Of a stretch of 64,000 bases of DNA, positions 9,225 to 17,868 are shown piece after piece; position 1 is the first letter of the stretch, and every line of letters begins with the position of its first letter. Location of the stretch: positions 1 through 64,000 of the forward strand of contig JAHBXW010000021.1 of assembly GCA_019636235.1 (NCBI GenBank). Direction: 5' to 3'. Position numbers and translations under genes: made by a program. The DNA is from Planctomyces sp. (lineage in GTDB: Bacteria; Planctomycetota; Planctomycetia; Planctomycetales; Planctomycetaceae). Below the pieces are notes generated by a model. The model saw nothing but the letters and a program-made list of their open reading frames with translations. It ran no database searches and was not told the origin of the DNA.

Positions 9225-10508
9225 TCACGGCTTCGTCAGAACGGCAGCCGCTTCGTCACCGAACCCCGACTCCAGAACGAACACCGGTTCGCACCAGTCC
9301 GCCAGATCGAGCACATCGCCGCCGGGACCGTAATCCACTGCCAGAGTGAAGGTCGTCGCCCCGCCGGTCGGAATGTCCACCTCCGCCGCGGCGTCTCGTC
9401 CCGTCTGCACATTGCTCCGCCAGATTTCCCTGTCGTCTGCGAGCACGCGGAAAATCGCCGCTCCGCCGCCATCCGCCGCGTCATCGATCCCAATCGTGGC
9501 CCGGAACCGCTCCGCCCCCTCGGGAACGCGCAGCCGCAGCGCCGTGCCGCTGAACACTCCGAACCCGCGGGCGTACGTCCGGCCGCGAACCTGCAGCAGG
9601 CCGCCGTCATAGTGGCGGTTCGCCAGGACCGGGGGCCGCGGGATCGCACCAAACAGGCGCCGCACGGTCGCGGCGCTCGCAGGCGTCCGCGCGGGCAGGT
9701 AGGGCGTCGCCGTCGCCTCGTCCCGCGGAAGTTGCGTCGCGTCCCGAACGTCCTGCCCGTAGGACGTCAGCCGGGCGACCGCGTGGATGGGAATCACGAC
9801 GTCTCCCGCGTCTTCGCAGTGCAGCGTCACCCGCGCTCCCCGCACGACCGCCGATTTCGCGGAGTGAATCGCACCATGCGTCGTGATCACCAAGACCGCC
9901 GTCGGCGACGAATTCTCCCGCCACAGCGCCCGGCTGAGCGCGTACGCCCGAACCCGGTTCGAAGCGACTTCCACCGCGCCGGAGGGCGCGTTCACCCGAA
10001 TCTCCTCGGTAGTCGCCTCCACGATCTCCCCGGCCACTCGATCGCGCCCCTCCAGCAACAGCGTGTCGTCGGGCAGTCCGGGGCCTTCGAGCAGTCGTGC
10101 CAGCCGCGGCCGGCCCGTCTCCAGCGACGCCGGCAGCAGGACGCCGCGCACCGCCTCCAGCGGCCATTCCAGAGTCTGCGGGACGCCTACGTTGTCGATC
10201 GTCGCGGTGAGCCGATCGTCCGCCAGCGTGATGTCGTCCGCCGGGATCCGGTCGCCGTTCGTCAGCAGCACCATGCGCGGAGGCGCGGGCAGCGGCCGGG
10301 CGTCCGTCTGCTCGAAAACCCACAGCCCCCGGGGATCGGGATCGGCCAGCCGGGACTGCAGGGCCGTGAGCGCCTGGTCGAGCGACAGACCGTTCCGGGC
10401 CTCGGCCCCCCCCTCGGAGACGCGAAACGTCGGCTCGGCGCCCAAGGCGGGCGGACTGGCCTCAATCGCCAGGCACAGGGCCACTGTCCACGGCAGCAGC
10501 CTGGTCAT
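9225..10508 (-). CDS. Exported protein with C-terminal NPCBM domain
   Basis: A 427-residue protein with a signal peptide (about residues 1-23, ending ALG-AE). The middle part repeats a pattern of 'L.nGDriPad', 'LeGrDrVaGeIVe' and 'V..nRVRAYALSR', beta-strand units commonly seen in planctomycete surface proteins. The C-terminal 150 residues, from 'RHYDGGLLQVRGRTYARGFGVFSGT' through 'FRATIGIDDAADGGG' to 'FTLAVDYGPGGDVLDLADW', form a clear NPCBM (galactose-binding-like carbohydrate module). It probably binds glycans outside the cytoplasm. Its start codon overlaps the stop of the upstream UPF0173 hydrolase gene (ATGA), so the two are likely co-translated, although no functional link is known. Confidence 0.8.
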   Translation of the reverse strand: MTRLLPWTVALCLAIEASPPALGAEPTFRVSEGGAEARNGLSLDQALTALQSRLADPDPRGLWVFEQTDARPLPAPPRMVLLTNGDRIPADDITLADDRLTATIDNVGVPQTLEWPLEAVRGVLLPASLETGRPRLARLLEGPGLPDDTLLLEGRDRVAGEIVEATTEEIRVNAPSGAVEVASNRVRAYALSRALWRENSSPTAVLVITTHGAIHSAKSAVVRGARVTLHCEDAGDVVIPIHAVARLTSYGQDVRDATQLPRDEATATPYLPARTPASAATVRRLFGAIPRPPVLANRHYDGGLLQVRGRTYARGFGVFSGTALRLRVPEGAERFRATIGIDDAADGGGAAIFRVLADDREIWRSNVQTGRDAAAEVDIPTGGATTFTLAVDYGPGGDVLDLADWCEPVFVLESGFGDEAAAVLTKP

Positions 10509-11221
10509 GAGTCCGCCGCCCGGACCGCGCCGACATCGAGCAATAAGCGACCGCCCACCTCGAGCACATGCGGCGTCGCGAGGCCCTCGTCGCTGACCTT
10601 CTGCGCCCAGCCGTGTGCGTCCTGTCGAATGATGTCCCAGGTGTTGTAGTGACAGGGCACGACATGCTTCGGCGCCAGAAACTCGATCGCCTGAAGCGAG
10701 TCGCGCGGTCCCATCGTGTAGTTGTCGCCGATCGGCAGGATCGCCAGGTCGATTCCGGCTTCCCCGATCAGCTGCATGTCGAGAAACAGACCGGTGTCCC
10801 CCGCGTGATAGACGATGCCGTCGTCGAGGGTCAGCAGCAGCCCGCAGGGGTTGCCGCCATTCGAGCCGTCGGGAAGCATCGACCCATGGTGCGCGATCGT
10901 CAGACGCACCGTTCCAAACGGGAAGGCGTGCTGGCCGCCGATGTGCATCGCGTGCACATGGCGGACTTTCTGCGTTTGTTCCATCCAGTGCGAGACTTCG
11001 AAGTTGGCGATGACGAGCGCGCCGGTTCGCCGGGCGATTTCGGCCGCGTCTCCGACATGATCGCCGTGCCCATGCGTCAGCAGGATCGCATCCGCCGACA
11101 TCTCCGCGGCCGTGCGCTTCGCCACGGGATTGTCGGTGAAATAGGGATCAATCAGCAGCCGTCCGCGGGGCGTGACGATCTCAAACGTGCTGTGCCCATG
11201 CCAGATGATGGTGGTGGCCAT
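10505..11221 (-). CDS. UPF0173 metal-dependent hydrolase (metallo-beta-lactamase fold)
   Basis: A 238-residue cytoplasmic hydrolase. It begins 'ATTIIWHGHSTFEI' and carries the metal-binding signature 'LLTHGHGDHVGDA' (HxHxDH) near residue 50, a second metal His in 'TIAHHGS', 'YHAGDTGLFLDM' supplying the bridging Asp, and a final His in 'VVPCHYNTWDII'. These are all the ligands of a dinuclear-zinc metallo-beta-lactamase fold, and the order and spacing match the UPF0173 group (YtkL-like), whose natural substrate is unknown. The gene overlaps the NPCBM gene by four bases. Confidence 0.88.
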   Translation of the reverse strand: MATTIIWHGHSTFEIVTPRGRLLIDPYFTDNPVAKRTAAEMSADAILLTHGHGDHVGDAAEIARRTGALVIANFEVSHWMEQTQKVRHVHAMHIGGQHAFPFGTVRLTIAHHGSMLPDGSNGGNPCGLLLTLDDGIVYHAGDTGLFLDMQLIGEAGIDLAILPIGDNYTMGPRDSLQAIEFLAPKHVVPCHYNTWDIIRQDAHGWAQKVSDEGLATPHVLEVGGRLLLDVGAVRAADS

Positions 11222-11342
11222 TGGCGTCTCCGCGGGGGAGTGGGGCGCCGCGTGCCCGGACTGGGGCGCATGGCAAACAAAACGACCGCTGGGAACTGCT
11301 TCCCGGCGGCCGCGATTGTCTCTGGCGGGTCTCCCGTCGCGT

Positions 11343-12821
11343 TCAGTCTTCCGCGCCGGCGTCGGACTCCGCTTCGGATTCGGACGCCTCCGGCATCGGG
11401 CAGATCGACGCCTGCACCGAGACCACGTCCTCGCCGGCCGGCGCGGGCATCGGGACGTCCTTGAACGTCGCGTGCTCCAGAATCACGTCGACCGCCTTCC
11501 GCTCGCGGATCTGCGCTTCGAGGTTCTCGATCATCCCCGACTTCTGCAGCCGCGACCGCACGCGCCGCGGATTCTCGCCGCTCTGAACGGCCATCAGGAC
11601 GATTTCCGAGTTCAGGTCGTCCTGCGAGACCGCAAGGTTCTCGGCCTCGGCGATCCGGTCGAGCACGAAGTGCTCCTTCAGATTCCGGCGCGTCATCGTC
11701 AGCGACTTCTGCTGCAGTTCGTTGCGACGGGCGAGGATTTCCTCGCTGCCGAAGCCCGCCTGCTGCATTTCGAGGATCTCGCGGCGCATCGCATTCTGCA
11801 CCTGCCGCTGAACCAGTTCCTCCGGCAGTTCCCAGTCGGCCGATTCGGTGATCTGCCCCAGCACCTGCGAGCGGCAGGACTGCCGTTGCGTGTACTTCAC
11901 CTGTCGCTCGAGCGAGCTCCGCACGAGTTTGCGGACCTCCTCCTCCGAATTCATGCCGATCCGCGCCAGGAAGTCGTCGGTCAGTTCTCGGGTTTCGAGC
12001 CGCTTGACGTCCAGCACGTTCAGCTTTGCCGTGATGTCGGCGCCGCGAAGAGGGACCGAGTCCGCCTCGATCGACACCTTCAACTTCGCTTCCCGAGAGT
12101 CGCCCGCCTTCGCTCCGACCATCAGCTTGTCGAACCCGGTCAGCTCGCCGTCGGCGAATCGCAGCGTCGGGCGGATGCGGATCGTCTGTTCGCGCAGCGA
12201 ATTGACCACCTCGCCGTCATGTTCGAACTGGATGTCGAGCGTCACAAAATCGCCCGCGCGGGCCGGCTCTTCCACCGGCGTCATCTGGCCGAACTGCTCC
12301 AGGTACTTCGCCAGGTGTGCGTCAACGTCGTCGTCGCCGATTTCCTTGACCGGACGCTCGATCTTCAGCCCCTTGTAGTCGGGCAGGCTGAACTCCGGGC
12401 GGACCTCGATGTCGAACTCGTATTCGAAATCGCCGTCCTCGGGGATATCGATCGCGTCCAGATCCAGCCGCGGCTCGTTGATCGGATCGAGGCTGTTCTC
12501 CTCGGCGAGCTGTTCGAGGCTCTGCATCAGCACGCGCTGCTTGACCTGCTCGTTCAGTTCCTTGCGAAACCGTTTGCGGATCAGCGCCATCGGCACGTGG
12601 CCGACGCGGAAGCCGGGCACCTGGGCCTCGCCGGCGAATCGATCCGAAACCTCGGCTTCGATGTCGTCCAGCGACTCCCGCGCGACGGTCACCCGCACGT
12701 GCTTCCGGCACGGGCCGATGGTCGAAACTTCCACATTCAGCTTCAGCTTCTGCGGTTCCGACTGCTCGTTCTCATCGGCCACGACGGTCGTCTGGTCGTC
12801 CGTTGTCTGGTCGTCCGCCAC
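11343..12821 (-). CDS. tig: Trigger factor
   Basis: A 492-residue ribosome-associated chaperone. The N-terminal domain contains the ribosome-binding signature 'VPGFRVGHVPMALIRKRF'; the FKBP-like peptidyl-prolyl isomerase domain follows ('GDFVTLDIQFEHDGEV', 'GELTGFDKLMVGAKAGD'), then the long helical arm domain and an acidic tail rich in Glu, Ser and Ala. I place the start at the GTG at 12821, which has AAGGTGAGGG a few bases upstream; an ATG further up at 12980 would require coding through tRNA-Gly. The gene directly follows tRNA-Gly on the same strand and probably shares its promoter at 13049-13076. It is slightly longer than E. coli trigger factor (432 aa), mainly at the two ends. Confidence 0.93.
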   Translation of the reverse strand: MADDQTTDDQTTVVADENEQSEPQKLKLNVEVSTIGPCRKHVRVTVARESLDDIEAEVSDRFAGEAQVPGFRVGHVPMALIRKRFRKELNEQVKQRVLMQSLEQLAEENSLDPINEPRLDLDAIDIPEDGDFEYEFDIEVRPEFSLPDYKGLKIERPVKEIGDDDVDAHLAKYLEQFGQMTPVEEPARAGDFVTLDIQFEHDGEVVNSLREQTIRIRPTLRFADGELTGFDKLMVGAKAGDSREAKLKVSIEADSVPLRGADITAKLNVLDVKRLETRELTDDFLARIGMNSEEEVRKLVRSSLERQVKYTQRQSCRSQVLGQITESADWELPEELVQRQVQNAMRREILEMQQAGFGSEEILARRNELQQKSLTMTRRNLKEHFVLDRIAEAENLAVSQDDLNSEIVLMAVQSGENPRRVRSRLQKSGMIENLEAQIRERKAVDVILEHATFKDVPMPAPAGEDVVSVQASICPMPEASESEAESDAGAED

Positions 12822-12938
12822 GGATCCCTCACCTTGAAAAAACAGCCGGCGCCAAATCGGATGACACCGATCCTGCGCCGGCGAATGCGAAACAGCCGCC
12901 CGCAACCGAGCCGCTGCATGCCGGTTTTCCACAACAAG

Positions 12939-13011
12939 AGCGGGTGAAGGGACTTGAACCCTCGACATCCACGATGGCAACGTGGTGCTCTACCAACTGA
13001 GCTACACCCGC
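12939..13011 (-). tRNA. tRNA-Gly (anticodon GCC)
   Basis: The complement folds into a full cloverleaf: acceptor GCGGGTG/CACCCGC, D-arm GCTC...GAGC with AGTTGGTA loop, anticodon stem CCACG/CGTGG with loop TTGCCAT (anticodon GCC), and a T-arm with loop TTCAAGT. The discriminator base is U and no CCA is encoded. It lies 117 bases upstream of the tig start on the same strand. Confidence 0.97.
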
Positions 13012-13048
13012 GGAACCGGTCGACACGACGACCGGGGCGCGAATTCGG

Positions 13049-13076
13049 ATTATGACCTCTCACCTTCCGGCGTCAA
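13049..13076 (-). promoter_or_regulatory. Promoter for tRNA-Gly (and probably tig)
   Basis: On the complement, TTGACG (13076-13071) and CATAAT (13054-13049) are separated by 16 bases, each matching the sigma-70 consensus at five of six positions. Transcription would begin around 13041, some 30 bases before the tRNA. Confidence 0.65.
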
Positions 13077-13142
13077 GCGATTCTCCGAACCCGCAATCCG
13101 CTGGGGGTGCAGTCGCGAATTTCCCACTGAATTCAGCGATGC

Positions 13143-13171
13143 TTGACCATTGCCGGGGCATTCCGTACGAT
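13143..13171 (+). promoter_or_regulatory. Promoter for rpmF-plsX
   Basis: TTGACC (13143-13148) and TACGAT (13166-13171) are separated by exactly 17 bases. Transcription would begin near 13178, giving a leader of about 135 bases before rpmF. The stretch 13012-13313 is therefore a divergent promoter region; no further gene is seen in it. Confidence 0.6.
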
Positions 13172-13313
13172 CTCGCGTTCTTCCCCGGGGCCTGTCGTAT
13201 GCGCTCATCCCTTTACGAGTGCATGCGTTGCGGCGATTGGACGCCGCCCGGGTCGACAGGTCCGGCCCATCAGATGGTTTCACGGTTGCGGTTTTTCCGG
13301 TCGAGGTGCAGCG

Positions 13314-13493
13314 ATGGCAGTCCCGAAGCGGCGATGTTCGAATTCCAAGTCCGGCAAGCGGGCCAGCCATTTCGGCGTCAAGCCGATGAAGCTGCAGACC
13401 TGTTCGCAGTGCGGGACGTACAAGCCGTCGCACGTCGTCTGCCCGAACTGCGGCTATTACCAGGGCCGCACTGTCGTTGAGATCGAGGACTGA
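13314..13493 (+). CDS. rpmF: 50S ribosomal protein L32
   Basis: A 59-residue ribosomal protein starting 'MAVPKRRCSNSKSGKRASHF', the standard L32 beginning. It has the two zinc-ribbon Cys pairs, CSQC and CPNC, so it is the zinc-containing form. The downstream neighbour is plsX, five bases away, the usual rpmF-plsX arrangement linking ribosome and membrane lipid synthesis. The ATG at 13314 is preferred over upstream codons because the L32 start is so conserved. Confidence 0.97.
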   Translation: MAVPKRRCSNSKSGKRASHFGVKPMKLQTCSQCGTYKPSHVVCPNCGYYQGRTVVEIED

Positions 13494-13498
13494 GTCGC

Positions 13499-14485
13499 AT
13501 GCGGATCGCCCTCGACGCGATGGGCGGCGACTTTGCTCCCCAGATCAATGTCGAGGGGGCGATCGACGCACTTTGTGCGGATCCGGACCTGTCGGTGCTG
13601 CTGGTGGGTGACGCGGACGACCTCCGCGCGCGCCTCGCCCGGACGGGATATTCGGGCGAACGACTGACGATCGTCGCGGCCGAAGGCTTCGTCGGCATGG
13701 ACGAGAAGCCGACCGAGGCGCTCCGACGGAAGCCGCGCAGCTCGATCGCCGTGTGCTGGCGACTGATGGCCTCGCATGAGGCGGACGGGATCGTCAGCGC
13801 CGGGAACACGGGGGGCGTGGTCGCGGCCGGGCTCTGGAGCCGGCTGTTTCTCAAGGGAGTCAAGCGGCCGGGCATCGCCGTCGTGCTGCCGACGCTGACG
13901 GGCCGCACCGTGCTGATGGACGTGGGGGCCAACCCGGACGCCAAAGCCGAGCACCTCTACCAGTACGCCGTGATGGCGCAGATTTACTCCCGTGAGATGC
14001 TGGGGATTTCGCAGCCCCGCGTGGGGCTGATGAACATCGGCAGCGAGGACGGCAAGGGGAACGAACTGGTCCGCTGCACGCACGATCTGCTGCTGAACAG
14101 CCGTTACGAGGTGGGTTTCGTTGGGAACATCGAGGGCCGAGGTCTGTATCTGGGCGAAGCGGACGTCGTGATCTGCGAGGGTTTCGTGGGGAACGTCGTG
14201 CTGAAGGTCAGCGAGGGGATGGCCTCGATGATGCTTCGCCGCTGCTCGGATGCTGTGCTGCAGTCGCTGCATTCCGAAAAGCATCTGGCGGCGTCGGCGT
14301 TCGAGAACCTGACCCGCCGCTATGAATACAACGAGGTTGGCGGGGCGCCGCTGCTGGGGATCGACGGCGTGTGCCTGATCTGCCACGGCTCGAGCGACGC
14401 CCGATCAATCGCCAACGCCCTGCACGGGGCCACCGCGTTGAAAAAGCGGGACGTGAACGGGCAGATTTCGGCGGCGCTCGCCTGA
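13499..14485 (+). CDS. plsX: Phosphate acyltransferase PlsX
   Basis: A 328-residue soluble enzyme that converts acyl-ACP to acyl-phosphate, the first step of phosphatidic acid synthesis by the PlsX/PlsY route. It begins 'MRIALDAMGGDFAPQ', the PlsX signature, and continues with 'GIVSAGNTGGVVAAG', 'RPGIAVVLPTLTGRTVLMDVG' and 'VGNIEGRGLYLGEADVVICE' in the standard order. Length is normal. No fabH/fabD follows, unlike in many bacteria; the next gene is a secretion-type ATPase. Confidence 0.96.
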   Translation: MRIALDAMGGDFAPQINVEGAIDALCADPDLSVLLVGDADDLRARLARTGYSGERLTIVAAEGFVGMDEKPTEALRRKPRSSIAVCWRLMASHEADGIVSAGNTGGVVAAGLWSRLFLKGVKRPGIAVVLPTLTGRTVLMDVGANPDAKAEHLYQYAVMAQIYSREMLGISQPRVGLMNIGSEDGKGNELVRCTHDLLLNSRYEVGFVGNIEGRGLYLGEADVVICEGFVGNVVLKVSEGMASMMLRRCSDAVLQSLHSEKHLAASAFENLTRRYEYNEVGGAPLLGIDGVCLICHGSSDARSIANALHGATALKKRDVNGQISAALA

Positions 14486-14649
14486 GTGGCGGTCCGCGGA
14501 TCCGCCTCCCCCGGGGCTGTCTTTGAGCCGGCCGGAAAGCGCCCGGAATCTCCGTTGCGTCCGCGCCGTCCTTCCCGCCAGAATCAGGCGACGTTCGTCA
14601 CGGAGGCCCCCGGCCTTCAGCCACACGCCCGGAGCGGTGCGAGCAGACA

Positions 14650-16479
14650 ATGACGCGGGTCGCCGGCTTGATGCTGTTCCTGCTGCTCGGCGCGTCGGCA
14701 ATGGCCCAGGCGCCGGCAAATGGAACGGCCCAGGACACGACCGGGGAGGCCGTCTCGACGCCCCCCGCCGCGGCCAGCACGCCGCGCGTCGCCGGACGCT
14801 ATCCCCCCGTGCCCGGCGGCTTTCACCGCGGCAATAAGGGGGTCGACGCCGGCAGCCCGACCAGCATCGGCGGCTACATCAGCCTCGGCAAGCTGATCCC
14901 CGTGCTGCTGATCTTCTTCGGCTGGGTGCACTACTCGTACTGGGTGGCCGAGGACAGCCGCGGGCTGAAGGTCCGGCCGGGGTTCTGGAGTTCCGCGCAG
15001 CTGGCGAGCGGCATACTGGCGATGCTGGCCACGGTGACGGTTCCTACGTACCCCGCCGCGCTGCTGGGCGGACTGCTGCTGTGGGCCGGCCCCCTGGGGA
15101 TGTACGTCTACGAGCGGAATCAGCGGGTTCCGGAATCAGGCAAGGTGCTGACGCCCGACCATCTGCAGAAGTGGTCGATCCGCCAATTGGCTCGGATCGG
15201 GATTCGGCTGGGGGGCGGGAAGGCGGTGGAATCGGTCGTGGGCCCGCCGATTCAGTTCGTCGGCAAGACCCGGGCGGGGCAGCGGGACGAGCGGTCCTCC
15301 CGGCAGGTCGAAACATCCAAGGGCTACATGGCGGCCCGGGAACTGGTCTACGACGCGATCCTCCGCCGGGCCACCGACATTCACATCGAACCCAATGAAG
15401 ATGAGACCACGATCCGCATCCGCATCGACGGCGTGATGTACCCCACCGAACCGTTCGATCGGTCGATCGGCGACGCCGTCGTGAACATCTTTAAGGTCCT
15501 CTCGGCGATGGACATCACCGAGCGCCGGCGGGCCCAGGACGGCAGCTTCGGGGCCATCTGCGAAAAGCGGGAAGTCGACTTCCGCGTCGCCAGCCAGGGA
15601 ACGCGCCACGGCGAGAAGCTCAGCCTCCGCATCCTGGACCAGGCGAACAGCGTGAGTTCGCTGGAAGGCCTGGGCATGCGGTCGCAGATGCTGGAGAAGA
15701 TCAGGAGCGTCGTCGATCAGCCGCACGGGCTGTTTCTCAGCTGCGGTCCTACGGGAGCGGGCAAGTCGACGACGCTGTACGCCTGCCTGGGGCACATCGA
15801 CCGCTACGAGCACAACATCATCACGGTCGAGGACCCCATCGAATACAAGATGGACGGGGTCACGCAGATCGAGATCAACACCAAGTCGGGGCAGACGTTC
15901 GGCCAGTCGCTGCGGAGCATTCTCCGGCAGGACCCGGACGTGGTGATGATCGGCGAAATCCGGGACGACGAGACGGCCAAGATTGCCTGCCAGGCGGCGG
16001 CCACCGGGCACATGGTGTTCTCGACCGTGCACGCGAACGACGCGATTTCCGCGCTGTACCGGATCCTGGACCTGGGCGTCGAACCCTTCATGCTGTCGAG
16101 TTCGATTTCGGCGATCCTCGGCCAGCGGCTGGCGCGGCGTCTGTGCAGCCACTGCAAGGAGCCCTATCACCCGAACCCGGACTTCCTGAAGAAGGCCGGA
16201 CTGACGGCGGACAAGGTGAAAGAGTTCTTCCGTCCGCCGACCGATCCCAAGGAGACCTGCACGCACTGCGGCGGGCTGGGGTATCGCGGGCGAATTGGCG
16301 TGTTCGAGCTGCTGGTCGTCAACGAGCGGATGCGGGACCTGGTTCGCGACAAGGCGGCGATGTCGGCCGTTCGCGCGGAGGCCCGCAAGGACGGCATGCT
16401 GTACATGAAGGAGGAGGGGCTGCGCCTCGTAGTTCGCGGGGTGACGTCGGTCGAGGAATTATTGCGAGTCGTGAAGTGA
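14650..16479 (+). CDS. GspE/PilB-type secretion ATPase with N-terminal signal/membrane anchor
   Basis: A 609-residue protein combining two parts. Residues 1-20 look like a signal peptide (MTRVAGLMLFLLLGASAMAQ), and hydrophobic helices follow at about 80-98 and 118-153. From residue 225 on it is a standard GspE/PilB hexameric ATPase: 'ARELVYDAILRRATDIHIEP', Walker A 'GPTGAGKST' (366), the Asp box 'IITVEDPIEY', Walker B 'QDPDVVMIGEIRD', the His box 'GHMVFSTVHANDA' and a four-Cys zinc site (CSHC at 499, CTHC at 537). Usual GspE/PilB proteins are cytoplasmic and carry an N1/N2 domain that docks to the membrane platform; here that docking domain is replaced by transmembrane segments. It is followed 49 bases later by a CvpA-like membrane gene. 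It may power pilus or type II-like transport. Confidence 0.85.
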   Translation: MTRVAGLMLFLLLGASAMAQAPANGTAQDTTGEAVSTPPAAASTPRVAGRYPPVPGGFHRGNKGVDAGSPTSIGGYISLGKLIPVLLIFFGWVHYSYWVAEDSRGLKVRPGFWSSAQLASGILAMLATVTVPTYPAALLGGLLLWAGPLGMYVYERNQRVPESGKVLTPDHLQKWSIRQLARIGIRLGGGKAVESVVGPPIQFVGKTRAGQRDERSSRQVETSKGYMAARELVYDAILRRATDIHIEPNEDETTIRIRIDGVMYPTEPFDRSIGDAVVNIFKVLSAMDITERRRAQDGSFGAICEKREVDFRVASQGTRHGEKLSLRILDQANSVSSLEGLGMRSQMLEKIRSVVDQPHGLFLSCGPTGAGKSTTLYACLGHIDRYEHNIITVEDPIEYKMDGVTQIEINTKSGQTFGQSLRSILRQDPDVVMIGEIRDDETAKIACQAAATGHMVFSTVHANDAISALYRILDLGVEPFMLSSSISAILGQRLARRLCSHCKEPYHPNPDFLKKAGLTADKVKEFFRPPTDPKETCTHCGGLGYRGRIGVFELLVVNERMRDLVRDKAAMSAVRAEARKDGMLYMKEEGLRLVVRGVTSVEELLRVVK

Positions 16480-16528
16480 GCCGGCGCAATGCGGCGTCGG
16501 CCCGGAATCGAGAGTCTTTCCAACGAGC

Positions 16529-17230
16529 GTGCGCGTGATCGACATCCTGCTGCTCCTGATCCTCGCGGGCGTGACCTGGTGCGTCGCCAGCGAAGGTCCG
16601 TGGGGGGCGGCGACGACGTTCTTTTCCGTCGTGTTCGCCGGACTCCTGGCGATGAACTTTTTCGAGCCGGTCGCCGCCGCGATCAGCAGCTCGCCCCCCT
16701 GGAACGTGCGGGCCGATGTGATCGCTCTCCTGGGGTTGTTTGCGCTGGGCGTCACCGGCTTTCGAGTCGCGATCGAATACCTGCAGCCCACGCAGATCGA
16801 AGTCCCGCCGATGTTTTATGATGCGACCCGCTGGGCGATGGGCTTGCTGACCGGTTATCTGACGATGGCGATCGTCCTGACGGCGCTGCACACGGCGCCC
16901 TTGCCGCGTGAGTTTCTGGGGTTTCGGCCGGAGCGGTCGAATTTTCTGGAAATGTCAGCGCCTGACCGGCAATGGCTGGCCTTCACACAGCACTGCTCGG
17001 AACGCATTTACTCGACCGGCAACATCTTCGACGGGTCGGTGTTTCCGGTCGCGGGACAGCCGGCGCAGGTGTGGTCGTCGTTCCCGATTCGGTACGCGGA
17101 CCGCCGCGAGCGCTTCGCTTCCGGCGGCGCGGGGGGCGGCGCGGCGTCCGGTCCCGCTTCGAGCGCGCCGCCGCCGCCGCCAGCGGGCGCGACGCCGCGC
17201 GGCGGCCGCAGCGGCACCCAGAATTTCTAG
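16529..17230 (+). CDS. CvpA-like integral membrane protein with Pro/Gly-rich tail
   Basis: A 233-residue protein that starts at a GTG and opens with 'RVIDILLLLILAGVTWCVASEG', then two further hydrophobic segments and a fourth around residues 105-125, the pattern of CvpA (colicin V production) proteins. The C-terminal 50 residues are Gly, Ala, Ser and Pro-rich (including PPPPPP) and probably disordered. No catalytic motif is visible. Its position right behind the membrane-anchored ATPase suggests joint expression, but the role of CvpA proteins is not well understood. Confidence 0.6.
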   Translation: MRVIDILLLLILAGVTWCVASEGPWGAATTFFSVVFAGLLAMNFFEPVAAAISSSPPWNVRADVIALLGLFALGVTGFRVAIEYLQPTQIEVPPMFYDATRWAMGLLTGYLTMAIVLTALHTAPLPREFLGFRPERSNFLEMSAPDRQWLAFTQHCSERIYSTGNIFDGSVFPVAGQPAQVWSSFPIRYADRRERFASGGAGGGAASGPASSAPPPPPAGATPRGGRSGTQNF

Positions 17231-17296
17231 TCCTGTTCATTTTTGAGAGTCGGGCGAGGCTCCGAACTTCGCGGAATCGCCTGAAAAATCCCGCCG

Positions 17297-17662
17297 ATGT
17301 CCTCCGCCGTCCTGCTGATCGCCCACGGCAGCCGCCGCCCTGAGGCCAACGCCGATTTGAACATCGCGGCGGAACGGCTCCGCAAGCGGCTTGACGGCTG
17401 GATCGTGGAAACGGCCTACCTGGAGCTGGCGGAGCCGACGATCCCCAGGGGGCTCGAGCGGTGCGGCGAGCGCGGGGCGACGCGGATTCACATGTTGCCG
17501 TACTTTCTGTCGGCGGGCTCGCATGTCGCCGATGATCTGCGGGGATTCCGCGATGAATTCGCGCAGCGTCGGCCGGAGCTGCAAGTTCAGTTGTGCCCCC
17601 CGATCGGTCTGCATCCGCTGATGACGGAAATTCTTCTCGATCGGTTGCCGGAAGCGATTTAG
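17297..17662 (+). CDS. CbiX/SirB-like short ferrochelatase/cobaltochelatase
   Basis: A 121-residue single-domain chelatase of the CbiX-short group. The opening 'AVLLIAHGSRRPEANADLN' carries the catalytic His of 'AHGS', and the second half includes 'RIHMLPYFLSAGSHVADDL' with the second conserved His. Such proteins insert Fe2+ or Co2+ into sirohydrochlorin for siroheme or cobalamin. A siroheme-dependent sulfite reductase is encoded in this window at 49832-51547, so a role in siroheme supply is plausible but not shown. It starts with an ATG 66 bases after the CvpA-like gene. Confidence 0.85.
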   Translation: MSSAVLLIAHGSRRPEANADLNIAAERLRKRLDGWIVETAYLELAEPTIPRGLERCGERGATRIHMLPYFLSAGSHVADDLRGFRDEFAQRRPELQVQLCPPIGLHPLMTEILLDRLPEAI

Positions 17663-17868
17663 AATCGACGCTCGACGGAGCAGGCGATGCGGTTGCGTGG
17701 CGACCGGTCGTTTTCAAGGGCGCGGTTCCGGAGAACCGGGAAACCGCAGTCCGGCGGCGCACGATCTGCTCAGTCGCCCGAATGGCGCGGCCGGCGCCGC
17801 CCGGATGCGCGTGCCGTGCACAGCGGAGCGCGCCCCGCGCCAGGTCCATGTGCGGAAGGGAGACAGAC

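Noticed and set aside
12822-12980. N-terminal extension of trigger factor to an ATG at 12980
   Set aside because: It would read through the tRNA-Gly gene; the GTG at 12821 has a good ribosome binding site and a normal N-terminus.
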